Origin: Actinomycetota bacterium
GTDB lineage: Bacteria > Actinomycetota > Nitriliruptoria > Euzebyales > JAHELV01
DNA: 33,756 nt
Assembly: GCA_019347695.1 (NCBI GenBank)
Contig: JAHWKT010000019.1
Span: forward strand, 1 to 33,756
Direction: 5' to 3'
The notes under the pieces were generated by a model that was not told the origin of the DNA, did no database searches, and was given only the letters and a program-made list of their open reading frames with translations. Made by a program: the position numbers and the translations under genes. This document shows positions 15,743 to 26,679 of this stretch, one piece after another (the first letter of the stretch is position 1; every line of letters starts with the position of its first letter).

Positions 15743-15758
15743 ACCGTACCGGGGCCCG

Positions 15759-16634
15759 ATGTACACCAGTACCGAGGATGCCAGGTCAGACCTGTTCCTG
15801 TCGGGTGCGGTGTACGTCATCGGGCCCGCGGCGTTCCAGATCGTGCGCAACGTGCTGCGGCTCGATCTGATCCCCGGTGTGACCGTGGTGTTGGCGCTCG
15901 TGATCCCGGTCGCAACGACAGCGCTGGTCCCGTACCTGTTGATGCGCTACCGCAACGAGTCGTTCGGCCAGTACGGCTACGGGGCCGGGCTGCCGCCGAA
16001 CTTCGGCGTCGGCTTGCTGCTGGCGTTGCCGATCGTCGTGGCCAGTGTGCTGGCGGGCACCATCACGCAAGGTGAGCCGCTCGCGGGCCTCGGCATCGTC
16101 GGGCTGTTGCTGGGCAGTCCGCTGGCCGTCGTCCAGCGGGTGCTGACCTGGGTCGGCCTGGGGTTCCTCGCCGTGTACGTGACGGTCAAGGCGCGCGACG
16201 CCTTCCGCAGCGACTACCGCACCGTGCGAGACGAGACCATCGCGCTCGGACGCATCCTCGGCATGGTCGCGGCCGCTGCCGTGTCGATCGCGCTGTTGTT
16301 CACCGCGCCCGGTGCCGGCGGCTTCAACGGAGGTCAGCTCGTCGCGGCGATCGCACTGCTGCCGCTGGGCGTCGCGGCCAGCGTGCTGCTGGTGATCCAG
16401 ACGCTGCGGGGACCATCGGCGACCAGCCGCGCGACCATGCTCACTCCGGTGGTGCTGCTCGCGCTGGGACCGTTCCAGCTGGCGTTCAACGTGTCCGAGC
16501 TGGCGCTGACGGTGGCGTTCGCGGTCGCCTACGCCGGGGTGGGCCTGGTCATCGCCGCGCTGCAGGAGTCGCGCCGTTCCGCGGTCGCAGGTCTCGGACT
16601 GACGCTCGCGATCGCACTGCTGTCCACCCTGTAG
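15759..16634 (+). CDS. Integral membrane protein of unknown function
   Basis: I do not recognise a family for this 291-residue protein. About seven to nine hydrophobic helices are visible, among them around residues 12-28, 36-62 (VTVVLALVIPVATTALV), 78-100, 105-140, 165-187, 190-215, 225-245 and 250-275. A hydrophilic loop KARDAFRSDYRTVRDE lies near 145-160. There is no signal peptide cleavage site and no obvious catalytic motif. The start MYTSTEDARSD was chosen because in-frame upstream sequence reads antisense to the CinA-like gene. An inverted repeat stands just upstream. It precedes ettA by about 200 bases and is likely a separate unit. Confidence 0.7.
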   Translation: MYTSTEDARSDLFLSGAVYVIGPAAFQIVRNVLRLDLIPGVTVVLALVIPVATTALVPYLLMRYRNESFGQYGYGAGLPPNFGVGLLLALPIVVASVLAGTITQGEPLAGLGIVGLLLGSPLAVVQRVLTWVGLGFLAVYVTVKARDAFRSDYRTVRDETIALGRILGMVAAAAVSIALLFTAPGAGGFNGGQLVAAIALLPLGVAASVLLVIQTLRGPSATSRATMLTPVVLLALGPFQLAFNVSELALTVAFAVAYAGVGLVIAALQESRRSAVAGLGLTLAIALLSTL

Positions 16635-16835
16635 GCGGGCGGTCGGCTGGCGCCGCTGTGCGCGACTCGCGGCGTGCGCAGGGCCCGCAGCCCGAGCGCT
16701 GCCCGTCTCGGTGACACCGGGCGGGCGGGCGCGTACGGTTTGCGGTGCTGTGCCGGCACCGTGTGGTCATCGACCCCGGGATCGCCGCCGGCACCGGCAG
16801 TAGTCGCACCGTCCCCTGTGCAGGAGCGCACCGCC

Positions 16836-18512
<1,677 letters not shown>

Positions 18513-18541
18513 CGCCGCCACCGGCAGCGCACCCGCCGGTC

Positions 18542-18583
18542 CTGGGGAACGGATTGGCGCTATGCGGTGAGATCGTTCCCCAG
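18542..18583. terminator. 10-bp hairpin between convergent ettA and mshC
   Basis: CTGGGGAACG (18542-18551) pairs perfectly with CGTTCCCCAG (18574-18583); the 22-base loop contains the mshC stop at 18560-18562. A smaller stem, ACCGGC/GCCGGT, lies at 18520-18540. Position and symmetry suggest a bidirectional terminator, but no U-tract is present. Confidence 0.5.
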
Positions 18584-19714
18584 ATCCAGGCCGAGGACCG
18601 TGGCCATGCGGCGTACCGACTCGCCGTGGCCCTCGTCGGCGAGCCGGTCGAGCGCCGCCAGCGCCCGCGGCGTGTCGAGGTCGTTGTCGAGACAGCGCAG
18701 CAGTGTCTGCTCCATCGTCGCGTCGGACCCGTCGCCGGTGGCCGCAGCCCGCCAGCGCTTGACCCGGTCGCACGCCGCCTGCAGGTCGTCGTCGCTGTGG
18801 CTCCACGTCTCGCGGTAGTGGTGGGCCAGCACGTAGGCGCGGATCGTCGCGCCCTCGAAACGGTCGAGCAGGTCACGGGCGAACACCAGGTTGCCCACTG
18901 ACTTGGACATCTTCTCGCCGTCGAGGCCCACCATGCCGGTGTGCAACCAGAAGCGTGCGAATGGTCCCTGGCCCGTCAGGTGCTCGGACTGCGCGATCTC
19001 GGCCTCGTGGTGCGGGAAGACCAGATCGCTGCCGCCGCCGTGGATGTCGATCACCCCGCCGAGGTGCTCCATCGCCATCACCGAGCACTCGATGTGCCAG
19101 CCCGGCCGGCCGTCACCCCACGGGCTGGGCCACCGCGGCTCGCCGTCGCCGCTCGGCTGCCACAGCAGGAAGTCGAGCTCGTCGCGCTTGCCGGACGCCT
19201 CCGGGTCGCCGCCCTTCTCGGCGAACTGCTCGAGCATCCGGTCGCGGTCGAGCCGCGACAGCCGCCCGAAGTCGTGCGCCGACGCGATGTCGAAGTACAC
19301 CCGTCCGTCGTCGAGTGCGTACGCCGATCCTCGGGCGAGCAGTCCGCCGACCGCAGTCACGATGGCCGGCACCGTCTCGGTCGCCCGGGGCGCGACGTCC
19401 GGCGCTCGACAGCCGAGCGCGCGCAGATCCCGGTCGAAGGCCGCTGTCTCGCGCTCCGCGAGCGTGCGGTAGTCGACATCGCGCTCGCGGGCGGTGCGCA
19501 GGATGTCGTCGTCGACATCGGTCACGTTGCGGACGTACCGCACCCGGTGACCACGGTGCTCGAGCAGGCGGATCAGCACGTCGAACATCACGTACGTCGA
19601 CGCGTGCCCCAGGTGGGCCGCGTCGTAGGGGGTGATGCCACAGACGTACAGGCGGACCGTGTGACCCGTGATGAGCGGACGCAGGTCGCCGCTGCGGGTG
19701 TCGAACAGCTGCAT
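18560..19714 (-). CDS. mshC: Mycothiol cysteine ligase
   Basis: This 384-residue enzyme couples cysteine to GlcN-inositol with ATP, the third catalytic step of mycothiol synthesis. It is a paralogue of cysteinyl-tRNA synthetase; the two are told apart by the active-site block, which here is CGITPYDAAHLGHASTY (Cys25 on) rather than the CGPTVYD of the synthetase. Zinc ligands Cys25, Cys210 and His235 are present, with HGGGSDLVFPHHE and KMSKS (268-272). The protein ends soon after the helical bundle, lacking the tRNA-anticodon domain, also as expected of MshC. The start at 19714 follows rnhB by 25 bases, suggesting an operon. With mca it confirms mycothiol metabolism. Confidence 0.9.
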   Translation of the reverse strand: MQLFDTRSGDLRPLITGHTVRLYVCGITPYDAAHLGHASTYVMFDVLIRLLEHRGHRVRYVRNVTDVDDDILRTARERDVDYRTLAERETAAFDRDLRALGCRAPDVAPRATETVPAIVTAVGGLLARGSAYALDDGRVYFDIASAHDFGRLSRLDRDRMLEQFAEKGGDPEASGKRDELDFLLWQPSGDGEPRWPSPWGDGRPGWHIECSVMAMEHLGGVIDIHGGGSDLVFPHHEAEIAQSEHLTGQGPFARFWLHTGMVGLDGEKMSKSVGNLVFARDLLDRFEGATIRAYVLAHHYRETWSHSDDDLQAACDRVKRWRAAATGDGSDATMEQTLLRCLDNDLDTPRALAALDRLADEGHGESVRRMATVLGLDLGNDLTA

Positions 19715-19739
19715 CGCGTACGAGCCTAGGGTCGTGCGG

Positions 19740-20465
19740 TCACGGCTGCCGACCCGCGGCGGCATCGAGGTCGAGATCGAGTCGCGGGGTGGTCCGTGCC
19801 CGGATCGGCGCCCAGCTGTGACGGTGGAGCACGCACGGGCCGTGCCGGTCGAGCGCGGCGACGTGGGGTGGGGACGGGTAGCCCTTGTTCGACGAGAACG
19901 CGTACGGCGGATGCGCGGCGCACACCCCACGCATCATGCTGTCGCGGGTCACCTTCGCCACGATGGAGGCCGATGCGATCGACGCCGACCGCGCGTCGCC
20001 GTGCACGATGGTCTCCACGGGCTGCTCCAGGCCTGACAGCATGTTCCAGTTGCCGTCGACGAGAACCGCGTCGGGCCGCACCGGCAGCGACTCGACCGCA
20101 CGTGACGCCGCGAGGCGCATGGCGTCGCTCATGCCGAGGCGGTCGATCTCGGTGTTGCTCGCGTGGCCGATCCCGATGCCGAGCGCGAAGTCCGCGAGCC
20201 GGGCGGCGAGCTCTTCCCGGCGTTGCGCGTCGAGCATCTTGGAGTCGCGCAGCTTGTACATCCGGCGATCGCTGGGCAGCACGACCGCCGCGAACGTCAC
20301 CGGTCCGGCCCAGGCGCCGCGCCCGACCTCGTCGACGCCGGCCACGCACGCGCCACGGGCCCACCAGAGTCGTTCGTGCGTGACGCCCGGCACATCGGGG
20401 AGTCGGACCCGCCGGCCGGTCGACGTGACGACGATGTTGCGGCGGCGCACGGCGGGCAGTCCCAT
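19740..20465 (-). CDS. rnhB: Ribonuclease HII
   Basis: This 241-residue nuclease removes ribonucleotides embedded in DNA and RNA of hybrids. GVDEVGRGAWAGPV carries Asp45 and Glu46, VLVDGN carries Asp137, and HGDARSASIASASIVAKVTRD carries the last acidic residue (Asp175), giving the DEDD set. The block KLRDSKMLDAQRREEL is also typical. The start was placed at ATG 20465 (MGLPAVRRRN); ATG 20474 would add three residues. About 33 N-terminal residues precede the usual start, with a short basic stretch. It lies between the GroES-like gene and mshC on the same strand. Confidence 0.94.
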   Translation of the reverse strand: MGLPAVRRRNIVVTSTGRRVRLPDVPGVTHERLWWARGACVAGVDEVGRGAWAGPVTFAAVVLPSDRRMYKLRDSKMLDAQRREELAARLADFALGIGIGHASNTEIDRLGMSDAMRLAASRAVESLPVRPDAVLVDGNWNMLSGLEQPVETIVHGDARSASIASASIVAKVTRDSMMRGVCAAHPPYAFSSNKGYPSPPHVAALDRHGPCVLHRHSWAPIRARTTPRLDLDLDAAAGRQP

Positions 20466-20539
20466 CGCGGGCATGCTAGCGGGTGCACGTGCGTGCGGTG
20501 CCACTCGGCCGCACGGACTCGGCTACTGAGACACAAGCC

Positions 20540-20875
20540 CTACAGGTACAGCCCGGTCGGACCGACGTCGCGCTCGCTGGAGGCGACGGCGTGCACGTCG
20601 CGTTCGCGCACGATGAGGAACACGTCGCCGCGCACGTCCACCTCGATGGCGGTGTCGGGCAGGAACAGCACCATGTCGTCGACGCCGATGCTGCGCACCA
20701 GCGGCCCGATCTCGGTGACCGTGCCCCACAGACCGCGCCGGTCGGCGGTCTTGGCGGTGGCCGGGATGATGATGCCGGCCTTGGAACGCCGCTCGTCGGT
20801 GTCGGGCAGGGCGCACATGATGCGATCGCCGGTCACGCGGACCGCAAGCTTGGCGTCGTCGTGCGGTGCGGGCAT
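20540..20875 (-). CDS. Solitary GroES/Cpn10-like protein
   Basis: This 111-residue protein matches the Cpn10 pattern: LAVRVTGDRIMCAL, a mobile-loop-like RRSKAGIIIPATAKT, GLWGTVTEIGPLVRSIGVDDMVLFLPDTAIEVDV, GDVFLIVRERDVHAV. In GroES the mobile loop ends in GGIVL and binds GroEL; here AGIII keeps the hydrophobic tripeptide, so chaperonin binding is possible. No groEL is adjacent, and the sequence is well diverged from canonical GroES, so it is probably a paralogue. The start at ATG 20875 has only a weak upstream purine stretch. It could instead cap a variant chaperonin or have another role. Confidence 0.8.
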   Translation of the reverse strand: MPAPHDDAKLAVRVTGDRIMCALPDTDERRSKAGIIIPATAKTADRRGLWGTVTEIGPLVRSIGVDDMVLFLPDTAIEVDVRGDVFLIVRERDVHAVASSERDVGPTGLYL

Positions 20876-20982
20876 CGTCGTCTCTCGCCGGGTGCGGTGG
20901 CCAAGCATAGACCCCAACTCGTGGTCGCGTTCCTTCCGCCGGGGAAGCGGTAGGTCGCCCGGGAAAGCTCAGGTGGCGCGGC

Positions 20983-20988
20983 TACGCT
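20983..20988 (+). promoter_or_regulatory. Possible -10 box for a leaderless transcript
   Basis: TACGCT ends six bases before the ATG at 20995, so transcription would begin at or next to the start codon. No Shine-Dalgarno sequence is present ahead of this ATG. The same hexamer stands in the same place before the nuclease gene at 1824. Confidence 0.4.
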
Positions 20989-20994
20989 GTGGGT

Positions 20995-21485
20995 ATGCGA
21001 AAGACTGTGCGTCTGCTCTCGGCGGTCGGTCCGGTCGAACGGCTGGGCCGCTCGATCGTCACACTGCCGCCTCCGGTGCAGCAGACCCTCGCGCAGGTCG
21101 CCGACCGCGAGGATCTGCCACTGGTGGCCGGTTCGTGGCATGACGATGGCAGCGGCTGCCTGGTCGCCAACGCGCTCGCCTGCCTCGCGCTCGCCAGGGG
21201 CGGGTCCGACCGGGTCGGCGTCCGCGGCGACGACGACCGCGTCGACCGCACCCTCGACCTGCGCATGCTCGACGCGTTCCCCCAGCTGTCCAGCCGGGAC
21301 ATGAACCTGCTGATCGTGGCCTGGGACGAGGCGGCAGCGCAGGCCGCGGCCAGAACCGACGTCGCGCTGCGGGCGCTGCTGCGTGCCGGCCTGGCGTGGG
21401 CGGGTGTGGGACCTGCCGCGCCGCCACCGGGGGGCGACGGTGACGACGCGGCGGTCGATGCGGTGGCTTACGGCGTGCCCACGGC

Positions 21486-21489
<4 letters not shown>
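20995..21489 (+). CDS. Conserved-looking protein of unknown function
   Basis: I do not recognise this 164-residue protein. It begins MRKTVRLLSAVGPVERLGRSIV and contains GSWHDDGSGCLVANALACLALARG, then LDLRMLDAFPQLSSRDMNLLIVAWDEAAAQAAA. It has no signal peptide or membrane segment; the last 30 residues are Gly/Pro/Asp-rich. The pattern His-Asp-Asp...Cys...Asn near residues 50-60 might be a functional site, but this is speculation. A TACGCT box directly upstream suggests a leaderless mRNA. The gene overlaps the htrA-like stop by four bases, tail to tail. Confidence 0.6.
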
Positions 21490-22673
<1,184 letters not shown>

Positions 22674-22727
22674 GAAACTCCTGTGTCACTGCGACCGACG
22701 ATCGGGTGGGCACGAACACCTCCAACG

Positions 22728-22753
22728 CTATGGGGCCAGTCCCAAGGCCATAG
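22728..22753. promoter_or_regulatory. Inverted repeat between htrA-like and response-regulator genes
   Basis: CTATGG and CCATAG are separated by 14 bases in the 161-base divergent region. Just downstream, AGTTACGGTAAAGGTCAG (near 22766) has half-site-like repeats such as OmpR-type regulators bind. Both could be operators for the adjacent response regulator. This is inference from position and symmetry only. Confidence 0.4.
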
Positions 22754-22834
22754 TGTGGAGTCGCAAAGTTACGGTAAAGGTCAGCACCTGTGGAACCCGA
22801 CGGACGACGCTCTCGCCGGCAGGAACACGCGAAC

Positions 22835-23569
22835 ATGGACCGACTCAGCGGACGAGCTCCAGTGATCCTGTTGGTCGAGGACGACGACGGCATCGCGCGA
22901 CCGCTCGTGGCTGCGCTGAAGGGCAGCGGCTACGACGTCACGCGGGTGAGCTCGGGTCAGCAGGCGCTTGCGAACGCTGCGGGGGTCGACGCGGTCGTGC
23001 TCGATCTCGGGCTGCCCGATCTCGATGGTGTGGAGGTCTGCCGCCGACTGCGCCGTCGCGCGCCCCAGGCTCGCGTCCTCATGCTGACTGCCCGGACGAC
23101 CGAGGCGGACGTGGTGGTGGGCCTCGACGCGGGGGCCGATGACTACGTCACCAAGCCCTTCCGGCTCGCCGAGCTGCTCGCGCGGCTCCGCGCGCTGCTA
23201 CGGCGGGGCGCCGAGTCGGTGCCGCGTGAGCGCGCGCTGCTGGTCGCGCAGGATGTACGTGTCGATCCTGCGGCGCGTCGGGCCTGGCGCGGGGATGAGG
23301 AGCTCGAGCTGACACCCAAGGAGTTCGAGGTGCTGCGCCTGCTGGTCGAGCACGCCGGTCGCGTGGTGTCGCGTGAGCAGCTCCTGCGCGACGTGTGGGA
23401 GACCACGTGGGGTGGGTCGTCGAAGACGGTCGACATGCACCTGTCGTGGTTGCGCAAGAAACTGGGGGACGCCGCCAGCGCGCCGCGCTACATCACGACG
23501 GTCCGTGGTGTCGGGTTCCGCTTCGAGAACAATGATGACGAGCAGCAGCCATCTCAACCGGTCGGGTGA
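22835..23569 (+). CDS. OmpR/PhoB-family response regulator
   Basis: This 244-residue regulator has a receiver domain (residues 9-122) with the acidic pocket VEDDD (14-18), phospho-acceptor Asp57 (VVLDLGLPDLDG), Thr85 and Lys107 (VTKPF). A winged-helix DNA-binding domain follows (about 140-235; ELTPKEFEVLRLLVEHAGRV, then SSKTVDMHLSWLRKKLG and YITTVRGVGFRF). The ATG at 22835 is preceded by AGGAA. The kinase gene follows at once. Divergence from the HtrA-like protease suggests an envelope-stress response, which is inference. Confidence 0.92.
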   Translation: MDRLSGRAPVILLVEDDDGIARPLVAALKGSGYDVTRVSSGQQALANAAGVDAVVLDLGLPDLDGVEVCRRLRRRAPQARVLMLTARTTEADVVVGLDAGADDYVTKPFRLAELLARLRALLRRGAESVPRERALLVAQDVRVDPAARRAWRGDEELELTPKEFEVLRLLVEHAGRVVSREQLLRDVWETTWGGSSKTVDMHLSWLRKKLGDAASAPRYITTVRGVGFRFENNDDEQQPSQPVG

Positions 23570-23627
23570 GCCGACCGGCGCGCCTGCCGCGACTCCAGCT
23601 GCGCGGCCGCTGACGAGCGGCGGCGCA

Positions 23628-24971
23628 ATGGATGGGGACCGCGCGGCGTCCGCTGGGATCCGTGGACGGCTGATCATGTGGATGCTGGTGGCCGTCGGTG
23701 TGGCGGTGCTCCTGCTCGGCGTGCCGCTCGCGGCCGTGGTCCGGCAGTGGGCGTACGGCCAGCAGATCGCGCAGGTGCGCAACGAGGCACGGCAGGTCAT
23801 CGCCCTGCTCGATCGCAACCTGTCGTCGACGCAGCTCACGACGGCGGTGTCACTGAGCGCCGAGGCGCTCGACGCGCGGGTCACCGTGCTGGACACGCAG
23901 GCGCGGGTGATCCGCGACTCTGCAGGTGTCCCGGGTGGCACGGTGTTCGACGACAGCCCGGTGCGGCACGCGTTGGCCGGCGGTGCCGACGGCGAGGTCA
24001 TCGGCGGCACACTGGTGGTGGCGGCAGCCGGCACGGCGGATGGCGCGCGGGTCGTGGTGCGGCTCGCCGAGCCGGCCGATGCCGTGGAGCGGCGGGTCGG
24101 CAGTGCGCTGATCGCCATCATCGGGTTGGGGGTGACGGCGCTCGCCGTCGGTGCCGCACTGGCGTCATGGCGCGCCAGACAGCTCGCCGAGCCGTTGGAG
24201 GCACTGGCAGTCTCGGCGCGGCGGCTCGGTCAGGGTGACTTCAGTGGGCGGGCGGCGCGCAGCGACATCGTCGAGATCGACCAGATCGCCGCCGCGCTCG
24301 ACCTCACCGCGGCCCGGCTGCGCACCGCGCTCGAGCGCAGCGCGTCATTCTCGGCCGATGCCTCGCACCAGCTTCGCACCCCGCTGACGGCACTTCGGCT
24401 CAACCTCGAGGCGCTGGCGGCCGAGACCGGTGAATCGACGGCATCGCTGGAGGCCGCGGAGGCCGAGATCGACCGGCTCGAGGCCACCATCGCGGAGCTG
24501 CTGGAGTTGGCCGACGCCGGCGCCGTGCCTGACGAGGTGGACCTGCGTGCCCTGACGCTGGAGCGACTGGATGCCTGGCGGACGCTGGCCGACGCGGTCG
24601 GACGTGCGGTCCGCGTCACACGCGAACCGGTGCCACTCGTGCGGGCGCGACCAAGTGCGGTCGGCCAGGCGCTGCAGGTGCTTCTGGACAATGCGCTCAC
24701 GCACGGGCGCGGCGATGTGACCGTCTGGCTGGAGCCGGTCCGGCGCGGCGCTCGCGTGTGGGTGCGACTGTGTGTGGGCGACGAGGGCCCCGGTGTGCGG
24801 CCAGAGCACGTCACCGACGGTGGTGGTCGCGGGCTGCCCCTGGCGCGTTCGCTGATCGAAGCTGAGGGCGGTCGCCTGGTGATCGACACCGACCAGGGCA
24901 GTCGTGTCTGCCTGCTGATGCCAGCTGTGGATGAACCGGCGTCCCTGGTTGTGGACGACGTCGTCCCCTGA
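23628..24971 (+). CDS. Sensor histidine kinase with shortened ATP lid
   Basis: This 447-residue kinase partners the regulator upstream. Helix 1 lies at about residues 15-38 and helix 2 at about 158-180, enclosing a ~120-residue extracytoplasmic sensor domain. HAMP (181-235) leads to the H-box ASHQLRTPLTALRLNLE with His247. The ATPase domain has an N-box (LLDNALTHG), G1 (GDEGPGV) and G2-like GGGRGLPLARSLIEAEGG, but only six residues separate PEHV from the second glycine motif; the usual F-box and most of the lid are absent. ATG 23628 was chosen; ATG 23532 would add 32 hydrophilic residues and overlap the regulator gene by 38 bases. No close mate for the sensor domain is recognised. Confidence 0.88.
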   Translation: MDGDRAASAGIRGRLIMWMLVAVGVAVLLLGVPLAAVVRQWAYGQQIAQVRNEARQVIALLDRNLSSTQLTTAVSLSAEALDARVTVLDTQARVIRDSAGVPGGTVFDDSPVRHALAGGADGEVIGGTLVVAAAGTADGARVVVRLAEPADAVERRVGSALIAIIGLGVTALAVGAALASWRARQLAEPLEALAVSARRLGQGDFSGRAARSDIVEIDQIAAALDLTAARLRTALERSASFSADASHQLRTPLTALRLNLEALAAETGESTASLEAAEAEIDRLEATIAELLELADAGAVPDEVDLRALTLERLDAWRTLADAVGRAVRVTREPVPLVRARPSAVGQALQVLLDNALTHGRGDVTVWLEPVRRGARVWVRLCVGDEGPGVRPEHVTDGGGRGLPLARSLIEAEGGRLVIDTDQGSRVCLLMPAVDEPASLVVDDVVP

Positions 24972-25095
24972 CGTGCCAAACGGCCCCCGAGACCGGCTCG
25001 CAACCCCTTCCCCTTGGGCTACGGACCGAGTCCCTACGGAGGCCGAATGGAACGGTAACGACAGTACGGCGCGGACCTGCTGTTCGTCAACCTGG

Positions 25096-25195
25096 TTGTC
25101 CACAGGGCCATCCACAGGTTGTGGATGTTCGATCGGCGATCCGCGACGTCGTGGGTGCGGGGTGGGGAAAACTTCTGTGGACAACCTGTGGACGC
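25096..25195. repeat. Cluster of DnaA boxes in a gene-free stretch
   Basis: Two exact actinobacterial-type DnaA boxes face each other: TTGTCCACA at 25096-25104 (plus) and TGTGGACAA at 25176-25184 (TTGTCCACA on minus). Near matches lie at 25108-25116 (CCATCCACA), 25120-25128 (ACATCCACA on minus) and 25187-25195 (GCGTCCACA on minus). The 386-base gap 24972-25357 holds no gene; it also contains GGGGAAAAC and a GC-rich stem CCGCGCG/CGCGCGG near 25243-25261. No dnaA or dnaN is present and the flanking genes converge, so this may be a DnaA-titration or regulatory site rather than the main origin. Confidence 0.75.
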
Positions 25196-25271
25196 CATCG
25201 TCGGCGCCGCCCGAAATCCGCCGCTGAGCTGCGCAAATGAGGCCGCGCGTGCGGCGCGCGGAAAAAGTTCT

Positions 25272-25284
25272 GACATCGGATGTC
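25272..25284. repeat. Perfect 6+1+6 palindrome
   Basis: GACATC-G-GATGTC lies downstream of the DnaA-box cluster and about 75 bases from the stop of the DUF2342 gene. Its size suits a dimeric regulator, but no gene starts nearby, so its role is unclear. Confidence 0.5.
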
Positions 25285-25357
25285 CGACGGGCGGATCGAA
25301 CAACGGCGAGTGAAGCGTGGGTGCACGTTTCGATGACGAGCGGTGTTCGCTGGCCGG

Positions 25358-26581
25358 TCAGTCCGCCGTCGAGTCGCCGGTGGGGTCATCCAGTTCGATG
25401 GCCGCCATCCGCACCAGCCAGCGACTGGGATCGGCGAAGTCGTCCGACGTCGGCAGTCGGCTCGCGTCGTGCCACACGCGGTCGAGTCCCTCCTGCCCGC
25501 GGGCGGCGATGACGGCATCGCAGAACGCTCTCGCGTCGCGGATCTGGCGGGGCACGAGGTCCAGGCCGATCAGCTGGTGCAGGGTGCGCTCGCCCGGACC
25601 CTGCGCGGCGCGTCGGCGGCGCATGGCCTCCTCGATGCGGCCCAGCGCGCCCAGGCGTCCGCCGGCTGCCGTGCCGACCACGACCTCGGCGTACGCCTCG
25701 ACGAACGCCACCAGTGCCTGTAGGTGGTCGAGCACGTGGCGTTGCGCCGTCGTCGGCTCGACCGTGAACTCCGAGCCGCCGAGCGCGTCGGACAGCGACT
25801 CCAGGTTGCTCGGGTCGAGCCCACCGGTGCCGAACTGTTCCATCAGGCGCTCGGGATTGAAGTCAGCGGCCACCGCGAAGTCGGCGATCCGCGCTGACAG
25901 GTGGGCCTGGAGCCAGTGCACGCCGGCCCACATGCGCCGGAAGACCGCTTCACGTAGTGCCAGCCAGTACCGCATCTCGGCGGGTTCGACGTCATAGTCG
26001 GCGGCGAACTGCTCGTGGGTCGTGCCGACCGTCGCCACGGTGCGGGCGTCGATGACCGGTACGCCCAGGTCGTAGGCACCCAGCAACTGACCGGCGAGGT
26101 TGCCGGCGATCGTGCCCACCTGCACGCCGTACATCATCGCACCCATCGCGCCGAACGACTGCCGCAGCGCGTCGGCGAACCCGGGCTGTTGCTCCATTGC
26201 GCGCAGCTGCTCGGGCATGCCCTCCGACAGGGCCTCGCCCATGCCGGCGGCCAGCGGCTCCACGAGCAGGCCCAGCCCCGTGCTGGTGGCCGCTGCGGCG
26301 ACCCATTCGCGGGCGGTCAGCGTGCGGACCGGCCCGGTGACCGCCCGCAACCCGGTGGCCTGGTCCAGCCACAGCTCGGCGACGTTGACGGCATCGGCGA
26401 ACTCGCGCTGGTCGCGGTCGGAACGCGGCGCCGGATCGGTCGCCAGCGACTCCGCCGTCTGCAGCGCCAGGTCCCAGTTGATCGGACCCCCCGTCCACGA
26501 CATGACCTTGGCGAGCTCACGGAACAACGGAACCTGTTCGAACATCCGTGGATCGAAGCCGCCGCCGAATGGATCACTCAT
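25358..26581 (-). CDS. DUF2342 / putative zinc-dependent metalloprotease family protein
   Basis: This 407-residue protein resembles the actinobacterial DUF2342 family: INWDLALQTAESLA near the N-terminus, LWLDQATGL, TAREWV, and a long central block GAMGAMMYGVQVGTIAGNLAGQLLGAYDLGVPV, then FAADYDVEPAEMRYWLALREAVFRRMWAGVHWL. Some databases label the family zinc-dependent metalloprotease or F420-associated. No HExxH motif is present; the candidate helix reads HLQALVAFVEAYAEVVV, so protease activity is not supported here. There is no signal peptide. The ATG at 26581 lies about 100 bases from the divergent SDR gene. Its 3' end faces the DnaA-box cluster. Confidence 0.82.
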   Translation of the reverse strand: MSDPFGGGFDPRMFEQVPLFRELAKVMSWTGGPINWDLALQTAESLATDPAPRSDRDQREFADAVNVAELWLDQATGLRAVTGPVRTLTAREWVAAAATSTGLGLLVEPLAAGMGEALSEGMPEQLRAMEQQPGFADALRQSFGAMGAMMYGVQVGTIAGNLAGQLLGAYDLGVPVIDARTVATVGTTHEQFAADYDVEPAEMRYWLALREAVFRRMWAGVHWLQAHLSARIADFAVAADFNPERLMEQFGTGGLDPSNLESLSDALGGSEFTVEPTTAQRHVLDHLQALVAFVEAYAEVVVGTAAGGRLGALGRIEEAMRRRRAAQGPGERTLHQLIGLDLVPRQIRDARAFCDAVIAARGQEGLDRVWHDASRLPTSDDFADPSRWLVRMAAIELDDPTGDSTAD

Positions 26582-26679
26582 ACGGTCATGGTAGACCCGC
26601 CGGTGTCGGCCGGAGCCGACGGCCGCGTGAGAGGATGCAAGGTCATGAGTGATGCACGGATCACCCTCGGTCGGCGATC

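Noticed and set aside
18560-19714. Cysteinyl-tRNA synthetase
   Set aside because: The CGITPYD block and the missing C-terminal tRNA-binding part point to MshC.
25096-25195. Main chromosomal origin (oriC)
   Set aside because: No dnaA, dnaN, rpmH or parAB nearby, flanking genes converge and no clear AT-rich unwinding element is visible; kept only as a DnaA-box cluster.
25358-26581. Active zinc protease in the DUF2342 protein
   Set aside because: No HExxH or similar metal site is visible despite the family's database label.
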